Origin: Candidatus Woesearchaeota archaeon
GTDB lineage: Archaea > Nanobdellota > Nanobdellia > Woesearchaeales > UBA525
Reading direction: 5' to 3'
DNA length: 10,229 nucleotides
Assembly: GCA_018221245.1 (NCBI GenBank)
Contig: JAAOYH010000023.1
Location: forward strand, 1 to 10,229
The position numbers and the translations under genes were made by a program. This document shows positions 6,017 to 10,229 of this stretch, piece after piece. Position 1 is the first letter of the stretch. Each line of letters opens with the position of its first letter. A model generated the notes under the pieces. The model did not search any database. It was not told the origin of the DNA and saw only the letters and a program-made list of their open reading frames with translations.

Positions 6017-6987
6017 CAATACCCTATATTCACATCTTTTTCTTCGTCGACTTTTTGGAGAAGAGCGTATACTCCGAATGCAGCAATAGCTCCTTCAGCA
6101 GCTCCAGTTAGGGCCTGTTTGTACTCCCTATTGCCAATATCTCCCGCAGCGTACACCCCTTCTATGCTAGTCTCTGACTTGTCGTTGATTATGATCTCTT
6201 TTCTGTCATTCAGCTTGACGCCAAGGCCTTCCGCGAGTTCTGATTGTGGGAGCTGACCTATCTCTATGAATACTCCCTTGACATCTAGAGTGTCCTTCCC
6301 CTCGAAAGGCTTTGAAAGCTTGACTCCCGATACCTTTTCTTCGCCAAGCATCTCTGCCGCCTCGGTCTCGTAGAGTATCTCTACCTTCTGGTTCTTCTCG
6401 AGACGCACCCTATTGATTGGCTCGGCTCGCATCTCCTTTGTCCTTACTATGACGTACACTTTGCTCGCGAACTCCGAAACAAGAGCGCCTGCAATGGCTG
6501 CAGAGTCTCCACCACCGACTATCGCGACCGGAACATCCTTGTAGAACGCTGCATCGCATGTTGCACAGTAGCTAACACCCTTGCCTGACAGATTATCTTC
6601 TCCAGGAGCTCCGAGGTGGCGATGTTTGGCACCCGTGGCAAGGACTATTGTGCGTCCTTGATACTCAATCTCATTGCCTGAAAAATCTTTGGCTGTAACC
6701 TTGAAGCATCTTTGCTTAGGATTGCTGGAGTCGCATGCCTCGATTTTCGAGACCCAGTCATTCTTCGTCTCAATTTTGAGGGAATCTACATGCTCCTTGA
6801 ATTTCATCATCAGGTCTATACCAGGTATCTTGTTGAAGCCTGGATAGTTCTCGACGCAGTGGGACTCGTTCAGGAGTCCGCCCACTTCTTGTCCAAGCAT
6901 CAATACCGAAAGGTTGAACCTCGCCGCATAGATAGCTGCAGACATGCCTGCGCTACCTGCGCCTATTATGATTGTGTCGTACTTCAT
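6016..6987 (-). CDS. trxB: Thioredoxin reductase (FAD/NAD(P)-dependent)
   Basis: This is a 323-aa flavoprotein of normal length. The FAD-binding GAGSAGMSAA begins at residue 9, and ATGAKHRHLG spans 117-126. The redox-active C141-A-T-C144 lies in the usual CATCD context, the NAD(P)H site GGGDSA is at 158-163, and the second FAD motif GVYAAGDI is at 277-284. It transfers electrons from NAD(P)H through FAD to thioredoxin or a glutaredoxin-like protein in the cytoplasm. No thioredoxin gene is in the window. The second dinucleotide motif is followed by VRTKEMRAEP rather than a clear HRRxxxR NADPH motif, so coenzyme preference is open. A TATA box centred 26.5 nt upstream of the ATG implies a leaderless mRNA. 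It is the first gene of an operon with the aminopeptidase. Confidence 0.95.
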   Translation of the reverse strand: MKYDTIIIGAGSAGMSAAIYAARFNLSVLMLGQEVGGLLNESHCVENYPGFNKIPGIDLMMKFKEHVDSLKIETKNDWVSKIEACDSSNPKQRCFKVTAKDFSGNEIEYQGRTIVLATGAKHRHLGAPGEDNLSGKGVSYCATCDAAFYKDVPVAIVGGGDSAAIAGALVSEFASKVYVIVRTKEMRAEPINRVRLEKNQKVEILYETEAAEMLGEEKVSGVKLSKPFEGKDTLDVKGVFIEIGQLPQSELAEGLGVKLNDRKEIIINDKSETSIEGVYAAGDIGNREYKQALTGAAEGAIAAFGVYALLQKVDEEKDVNIGY

Positions 6988-7009
6988 AATTTAGGGTCAC
7001 GAGAAGGTG

Positions 7010-7017
7010 TTTATTAA
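7010..7017 (-). promoter_or_regulatory. TATA box of the trxB-pepA operon
   Basis: The minus strand reads TTAATAAA, centred 26.5 nt upstream of the trxB ATG, in the 43-nt gap after the 213-aa gene. It predicts a leaderless operon transcript. Confidence 0.6.
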
Positions 7018-7030
7018 GGTTGTCCCCTGT

Positions 7031-7672
7031 CTATAACGTCTCAGGGTAGGACAAAGCCATACTCCTTACTATGCTTGGATAGAATTCTCTCCCTCTCACG
7101 TCATCTCTGTTGATCACATAGAGCCTCTTACAGTTAACAAAACTCATGCCAACATCGAACTTGCTTCCCGTGCTTATTGGCGCATAATGCTGGTGGATTT
7201 CGCTTGACCTGAGGATTGCGTTTAGGTTCTGCGAGCAAATATTGTAGCCTATCGGGTCGTCCTGGTTCGTGTGTCTTGCCGGATAATGTACCTTGTTCCC
7301 AAATATCTGAGCCCTATCTACATAATCATCCAGGTATTTTTTCAAAGCCTTGTCTGCTTCCCTTACTGAACAGATTAGGAAGAACGTCAAGTCCTCATCA
7401 ATCTCTGGCCTGTTCCTTCTCTCACCACCTCTTGCCATGTCATCAAGAGTAAGCATCACATTGTTGAAATCTTTCCCTTCGATTTTTGGCACAAAAGATC
7501 TGTTGGCCAGTCTAATCGGTTTGAAATCTCCGAAAGCCATACCACACCCTACAAGAGTGTGCTCGTTTTCTCTATTCCATTCTACATGAATCTCATCTGC
7601 TTCCCTGATGCCATCTCTCATTGCATGCGCAGAATCAAAATTGCACTCATCTATAGTGTAAACCCAGACCAT
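7031..7672 (-). CDS. Hypothetical protein, 213 aa, unrecognised
   Basis: No family is recognised with confidence. The protein is soluble, with mixed alpha/beta character and no signal or membrane segment. A faint resemblance to the tunnelling-fold 6-pyruvoyl-tetrahydropterin synthase / QueD group is visible: FDSAH (12-16), then GCGMAFGDFKPI (42-53), then KDFNNVM (67-73). These sit in the same order as FxAAH, GMVxDFGxLK and H.xLNDxx in that family. However, the zinc-binding HGH is replaced by IHVEW (28-32), and the chain is some 80 residues longer, with a helical insert (102-120) and a C-terminal part (GYNICSQNLNAILRSS, IVRSMALSYPETL). If related, it would be a catalytically altered member. 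The start is supported by a TATA box centred 24.5 nt upstream. Confidence 0.75.
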   Translation of the reverse strand: MVWVYTIDECNFDSAHAMRDGIREADEIHVEWNRENEHTLVGCGMAFGDFKPIRLANRSFVPKIEGKDFNNVMLTLDDMARGGERRNRPEIDEDLTFFLICSVREADKALKKYLDDYVDRAQIFGNKVHYPARHTNQDDPIGYNICSQNLNAILRSSEIHQHYAPISTGSKFDVGMSFVNCKRLYVINRDDVRGREFYPSIVRSMALSYPETL

Positions 7673-7692
7673 TCAAAACAGGACTCCGAATC

Positions 7693-7700
7693 ATTATAAG
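7693..7700 (-). promoter_or_regulatory. TATA box of the 213-aa gene
   Basis: The minus strand reads CTTATAAT, centred 24.5 nt upstream of the ATG at 7672, predicting a leaderless mRNA. It lies 10 nt beyond the T-rich terminator of the lipoprotein gene. Confidence 0.55.
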
Positions 7701-7709
7701 AAGATAACT

Positions 7710-7725
7710 AAAAAAAAGAAAAAAA
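7710..7725 (-). terminator. T-rich archaeal-type terminator after the lipoprotein gene
   Basis: On the minus strand, two runs of seven and eight T separated by one C begin a few bases after the lipoprotein stop codon. No stem-loop precedes them. Oligo-T tracts alone terminate archaeal RNA polymerase. Confidence 0.65.
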
Positions 7726-7731
7726 GAATTC

Positions 7732-7968
7732 CTAGATGAGGTCTAGGTCTTGTTCGAGGTCACTGAGGTCGTCGAGCGAGAGCTCATCTTCGAGGTTCTC
7801 GACCTGTTCGAGTTCCGCTTCAAGCTCTTGCAGTTCTTGGTCACTCACGACATCCGTATCCTCTACAGGAACTTCCGCTGGCTCATCGGGAACAGCAAGC
7901 TTATCGCCGCCGCACGCCGTCAGAGTCAGTACAAGGACCAGCAATGCCAACACTGTGAACGTTTTCAT
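7732..7968 (-). CDS. Small acidic lipoprotein, 78 aa
   Basis: A short hydrophobic signal (residues 2-18) ends in LTLTAC-GG, a typical lipobox with Cys19 as the probable lipidated residue. The mature part of 60 residues is strongly acidic, with a single Lys. It has a Pro/Val/Glu linker followed by a helix with regular Leu spacing (ELQELEAELEQVENLEDEL) that could form a coiled coil. No enzymatic domain is present. It is probably an outer-face membrane-anchored helper or structural peptide. It lies downstream of, and resembles in composition, the large secreted acidic protein at 8007-9134, suggesting a shared envelope role. A GGAG lies 5 nt before the ATG. A TATA-like TTTTAAAA inside the palindrome at 7981-8008 is centred about 26.5 nt upstream, which would make the mRNA nearly leaderless. 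Confidence 0.82.
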   Translation of the reverse strand: MKTFTVLALLVLVLTLTACGGDKLAVPDEPAEVPVEDTDVVSDQELQELEAELEQVENLEDELSLDDLSDLEQDLDLI

Positions 7969-7980
7969 GGTGTCTCCACG

Positions 7981-8008
7981 AGGAATTACCTTTTAAAAAG
8001 GTATTCCT
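7981..8008. repeat. 28-nt inverted repeat between the two acidic envelope genes
   Basis: AGGAAT-T-ACCTTTT-A-AAAAGGT-ATTCCT: two 13-nt arms are fully complementary around a single A, with one bulged T. It reaches into the stop codon of the 8007-9134 gene and contains the TATA-like box for the lipoprotein gene. It could be an operator over that promoter or a 3' hairpin of the upstream mRNA; the sequence does not decide between these. Confidence 0.75.
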
Positions 8009-9134
8009 AAACGTCCTCCTCAGTCTCGTTGAGTTCAGTGTCTTCTTCCTCGTCCTCATCTTCAGACTCGTCATCCTCTGAATCGTCTTCGGACTCATCA
8101 TCCTCTGATTCATCATCAGCTTCATCTTCAGACTCGTCTTCCTCAGTTTCATCCTCAGATTCTTCATCCTCAGATTCTTCTTCGTCAGATTCATCCTCTG
8201 CCTCATCTTCTAGCTCTTCATCTTCCAACTCTTCTTCCTCGTCGTCAGATGCACTACCCGGTCCTGAGTTATCGCCAGTGGCAAGCCTCAAGTCACGAAT
8301 CTCTTGCATTATCTCACGAAGCATATGAGTTGCGTCGGTGAAGTCTTCACGAGCTGCTGCTGCGGTATCCGCCTCTGCAGCCGCATCGAGGGATGCTGAG
8401 TACTCTTCAAGAAGGCTCTCGAGAACCTCTATATCTGCGCCAGCCTCTGCAAGCTTGTCCTTGACGTCATAGAGTCTAGATTCCAAGTTCTCCATCTTGT
8501 GGACATTCTTGTTGACACGGCTCTTCACTGCGTCCCTAGATATGTCGTCCGTCAGGTCCCTGATCTCTTTCCAGATGTCCCTAAGTTCACTGGCAACATC
8601 CTTCAGCTCTTCACGCGTCGGCTCATCAGAGAGCTCGAGCGCAGCAATTTCAGCGCGGAGATCGTCTACCTTGTCAAGATACTCCTCTTGGAGAGTCTCG
8701 TCCTCTAACTTATCGAGCACGTATGCATCTACCCTATCAAGGTGTGCATCAAGTCGCTCGATTGTTCCACCAAGGAAATTACCGCTGTGCTCCCTCAACT
8801 TATCCTGAGCAAGGGTGCATGTCTCAGAGTCCGCGTCACTGCAATCCTGCCTAACGCGCTTCTGGACATCTCTGAAAAGATCACGGTGCTCCTCGAAGTT
8901 CTCGCGAGCCTGCTCAACACGCTCCTTGTGGAGCTCTACTCTCTCGCGAACCTGCTCGACTCTATCCTGGTAATCTTCCAGCCTGTCACGAGCGCGCTCT
9001 GCTACATCACCGCGAGGGGTGGGAGCCAGAGAGTCATCTAAATCTTCATCGTCTTCCGCTAGAATAACTGCAGGTGCTACGCTAAGCATCATGAGCATAA
9101 TAACGAACAACGCCATTAGTTGTTTTAATTCCAT
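8007..9134 (-). CDS. Secreted coiled-coil protein with an Asp/Glu/Ser-rich tail, 375 aa
   Basis: A signal peptide (residues 1-26, cleavage probably after VILA) leads to a long, charged, helical region (about 42-286) with heptad-like segments such as RLEDYQDRVEQVRERVELHK. Two cysteines (C98 and C106) could form a disulfide outside the cell. The tail (297-375) has 61 Asp/Glu among 79 residues, no Lys or Arg, and Ser/Thr every four to five positions. No enzyme motif is visible, and the protein is presumably exported or surface-associated. The tail may bind divalent cations or mineral, or act as an entropic brush; this is inference. Unlike most genes here it has a strong GGAGGA Shine-Dalgarno (9141-9146) and a leader of about 30 nt from the TATA box at 9186-9193, suggesting high expression. 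The lipoprotein gene follows. Confidence 0.88.
   Translation of the reverse strand: MELKQLMALFVIMLMMLSVAPAVILAEDDEDLDDSLAPTPRGDVAERARDRLEDYQDRVEQVRERVELHKERVEQARENFEEHRDLFRDVQKRVRQDCSDADSETCTLAQDKLREHSGNFLGGTIERLDAHLDRVDAYVLDKLEDETLQEEYLDKVDDLRAEIAALELSDEPTREELKDVASELRDIWKEIRDLTDDISRDAVKSRVNKNVHKMENLESRLYDVKDKLAEAGADIEVLESLLEEYSASLDAAAEADTAAAAREDFTDATHMLREIMQEIRDLRLATGDNSGPGSASDDEEEELEDEELEDEAEDESDEEESEDEESEDETEEDESEDEADDESEDDESEDDSEDDESEDEDEEEDTELNETEEDV
8010..8246 (-). repeat. Degenerate short tandem repeat encoding the acidic Ser/Asp/Glu tail
   Basis: On the plus strand this stretch is a pile of TCATCCTCTGA- and TCTTCAGA-like units, with almost no purine-rich interruptions. It encodes SEDE/SEDD units with Ser at residues 316, 321, 326, 335, 343, 348, 352 and 357. 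Copy number in such tracts can change by slippage. Confidence 0.8.
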
Positions 9135-9140
9135 TTTGTT

Positions 9141-9146
9141 TCCTCC
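9141..9146 (-). promoter_or_regulatory. Strong Shine-Dalgarno of the acidic coiled-coil gene
   Basis: The minus strand reads GGAGGA with six nucleotides to the ATG at 9134, the best ribosome binding site in the window. It fixes the start. Confidence 0.8.
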
Positions 9147-9185
9147 ATTAATTTATCGTGATTAAGGTATGAATAGCCATTATTG

Positions 9186-9193
9186 TTTATAAA
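9186..9193 (-). promoter_or_regulatory. TATA box of the acidic coiled-coil gene
   Basis: TTTATAAA is centred 55.5 nt upstream of the ATG at 9134. It predicts a leader of about 30 nt that includes the GGAGGA site. The box is palindromic, so weak firing to the right is possible, but the divergent gene has a better-placed box. Confidence 0.65.
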
Positions 9194-9206
9194 CAAACTT
9201 TTCAGG

Positions 9207-9235
9207 GAAGCTTTACGAAACCGCGAGAAGCTTTA
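9207..9235. repeat. Two GAAGCTTTA direct repeats 20 bp apart in the divergent promoter region
   Basis: GAAGCTTTA occurs at 9207-9215 and 9227-9235, so the copies are about two helical turns apart on the same DNA face. They lie between the TATA boxes of the divergent acidic protein and membrane winged-helix genes. This is a plausible operator for a dimeric regulator, but it rests only on the repeat and its position. Confidence 0.45.
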
Positions 9236-9246
9236 TGCCCGGTGAA

Positions 9247-9254
9247 TTTTTATA
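9247..9254 (+). promoter_or_regulatory. TATA box of the membrane winged-helix gene
   Basis: TTTTTATA is centred 25.5 nt upstream of the ATG at 9276. There is no Shine-Dalgarno before that start, consistent with a leaderless mRNA. Confidence 0.65.
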
Positions 9255-9275
9255 GTACAGCGGCTGTGTCGTCGC

Positions 9276-9914
9276 ATGCGCCGTTTTTTGCTATTGTTGC
9301 TGATATTGCCCCAGCTAGCGCTGGGTGCCACCATCAGCGGTACTGTTCATGATATCGAGTGGATACCTTCAGATGCAATAGTCACTGTGAGCACAACTCC
9401 AGAACAGAAAATTGTTGCACTTGGTGGAGAGTATAGTTTTGAGGTGAACCCTGGAACTTATTTGCTTCGCGCAGAGAGCGAGATAGATGGTGATCTTTTC
9501 TTCGATGAACAGGAAATCACCATAGAGACTGACGGCATTTACAATCTAGACCTGATACTTGTGCCCAGCTTCGAAGACCTAGAAGATCTAGAACTTGAAA
9601 AACAACCCGAAGAGCTTGACTCTCTCAGCGGATACCTTATTGCCTGGACCCTCTTCTTCATAGTCTTAGTGATTATGTTCTTAGTCTTTTTCTACACCAA
9701 GAAGCGCACCTTAAAGTCTGAAGATGATGAGTTCAGAGCAGCTGTTTTGACAGTTCTTAAGAAACACAAGGGACGCGCAACCCAGAAAGAGCTTCGGAAG
9801 GAGCTTCCGTTCTCTGAGGCAAAGGCATCCTTGGTGTTAACTGAATTGGAATCTGAAGGTAAGATAAAGAAGATTAAGAAGGGGCGTGGGAACATAATAA
9901 TCCTACAGAAGTGA
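9276..9914 (+). CDS. Membrane-anchored winged-helix regulator with an extracytoplasmic beta domain, 212 aa
   Basis: The parts in order are a signal peptide (1-17, ending ALG), a beta-rich domain (18-95) with ATISGTVHD and GGEYSFEVNPGTYLLRAE typical of carboxypeptidase-regulatory-like/transthyretin-like sandwiches, and an acidic linker (98-116). One transmembrane helix (119-140) is followed by basic TKKR, then a C-terminal winged helix (about 152-212). The winged helix contains GRATQKELRKELPFSEAKASLVLTELE (split: helix 2, turn, recognition helix) and a GRGNIIIL wing. The layout matches archaeal membrane-associated regulators of the COG2512 type, where an outside domain senses a signal and the cytoplasmic domain binds DNA. 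The ligand is unknown. It is divergent from the acidic envelope gene and 4 nt upstream of the helical gene at 9919, so those are the first candidate target and partner. Confidence 0.85.
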   Translation: MRRFLLLLLILPQLALGATISGTVHDIEWIPSDAIVTVSTTPEQKIVALGGEYSFEVNPGTYLLRAESEIDGDLFFDEQEITIETDGIYNLDLILVPSFEDLEDLELEKQPEELDSLSGYLIAWTLFFIVLVIMFLVFFYTKKRTLKSEDDEFRAAVLTVLKKHKGRATQKELRKELPFSEAKASLVLTELESEGKIKKIKKGRGNIIILQK

Positions 9915-9915
9915 T
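9911..9915 (+). promoter_or_regulatory. Probable Shine-Dalgarno for the gene at 9919
   Basis: GTGAT overlaps the stop codon of the preceding gene and lies 3 nt before the ATG, the same arrangement as at 322-327. It supports coupled translation. Confidence 0.45.
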
Positions 9916-9918
9916 ATC

Positions 9919-10229
9919 ATGAAAGAAGAGTTCGAATGGGAAGAGATTGCGGATATGGCAGTCGCCAACTTGACCGAATTCATCCATACAGAACGCCATT
10001 TTTTCGAAGAGGAACACATCTTAGAAGACAAGTTAGAGAGCCTAGATAACATTCTGGTCCACCTTGACGAGAGAATACCTGAAAATATGCATCACTTGCA
10101 CACTCTTCTCGGAAAGGTCTACGACAAGCTCAGGGAGATTCTTGGCCTTCTAGAGAGTGATCGGCTCAGCGGAGTGAGAATCGAGAATGAAGATTCCGAA
10201 GTGCTCACCAAATTGAAGAAAGATATCAA
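9919..10229 (+). CDS. Helical, acidic hypothetical protein, 3' end beyond the window
   Basis: My translation from ATG 9919 stays open to the right edge (103 residues). It starts MKEEFEWEEIADMAV and is almost wholly helical and charged, with Leu/Ile spacing suggesting a coiled coil (LEDKLESLDNILVHLDERI, LLGKVYDKLREILGLL). It is rich in His in the first 65 residues. There is no signal peptide and no membrane segment in the part seen, so it is probably cytoplasmic. The family is not recognised. It begins 4 nt after the winged-helix gene stop and so is translated in the same operon; it may be a partner of that regulator. Confidence 0.78.
   Translation, partial: MKEEFEWEEIADMAVANLTEFIHTERHFFEEEHILEDKLESLDNILVHLDERIPENMHHLHTLLGKVYDKLREILGLLESDRLSGVRIENEDSEVLTKLKKDI

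Noticed and set aside
7981..8008. Classical bacterial rho-independent terminator
   Set aside because: The hairpin stem is mostly A/T and is not followed by a T run on the minus strand. In an archaeal context an operator or mRNA-end hairpin is more likely.
7901..8206. Minus-strand Lys/Met-rich ORF of 101 aa across the two acidic genes
   Set aside because: It is a frame shift of the acidic repeat tract and crosses the intergenic palindrome. Its composition is an artefact of the GA-rich repeat.
8029..8328. Plus-strand ORF encoding a serine-rich 99-aa protein
   Set aside because: It is the antisense of the Asp/Glu-rich tail (GAx codons read backward as TCx serine codons), has no promoter or ribosome binding site, and is explained fully by the minus-strand gene.
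9919..10229. Hemerythrin-like domain suggested by several His in a helical protein
   Set aside because: The His residues do not follow the H...HxxxE...HxxxH...HxxxxD spacing, and the C-terminal part is missing.
1..10229. CRISPR array, insertion sequence, integrase or defence island
   Set aside because: There are no regularly spaced identical repeats, no transposase or nuclease motif, and no target-site duplications. The two tRNAs show no duplicated 3' end that would mark an integration site.

Overview
This window most likely comes from a small-genome archaeon, probably of the DPANN type (Woesearchaeota or a relative); that placement is inference. Several sequence signs point to Archaea. Most starts have an A/T-rich box centred 24.5-26.5 nt upstream of the ATG, as expected for archaeal TATA boxes driving leaderless mRNAs. 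The two tRNA genes do not encode the 3' CCA. The few genes with a longer leader carry GGAGG or GGTGAT Shine-Dalgarno motifs. Genes are tightly packed, with overlapping stops. One protein has the signal peptide, beta-domain, membrane helix and winged-helix layout typical of archaeal membrane-bound regulators.

Left part (1-2290): the start of a pterin-4a-carbinolamine dehydratase gene runs off the left edge, preceded by an unlisted 50-residue ORF. A palindromic TATA box at 350-357 appears to serve that ORF and a divergent conserved 88-aa protein. The 88-aa gene ends tail-to-tail, on a shared CTAG, with an adenosine-deaminase-family hydrolase that has a long helical N-terminal extension.

Middle (2311-3772, minus strand): tRNA-Arg(UCU) is followed after one nucleotide by a glycosyltransferase, then by an overlapping two-helix membrane protein. 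Next come an 89-aa protein and tRNA-Cys(GCA). The last seven codons of the 89-aa ORF, including its stop, lie inside the tRNA-Cys gene. These two tRNA/mRNA junctions are the most unusual features of the window.

Right-middle (3773-7672): an unrecognised 259-aa protein on the plus strand converges on a thioredoxin reductase-leucyl aminopeptidase operon (trxB-pepA, joined by TGATG). Upstream of that is an unrecognised 213-aa protein.

Right part (7710-10229): an envelope-related cluster. It holds a small acidic lipoprotein, a secreted coiled-coil protein with a tail of 79 residues of which 61 are Asp/Glu, and, divergently, a membrane-anchored winged-helix protein followed by a helical partner that runs off the right edge. 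A reasonable hypothesis is that the membrane regulator controls the divergent acidic surface proteins. No mobile element, CRISPR array or defence system was found, and no intergenic stretch exceeds about 145 bases.
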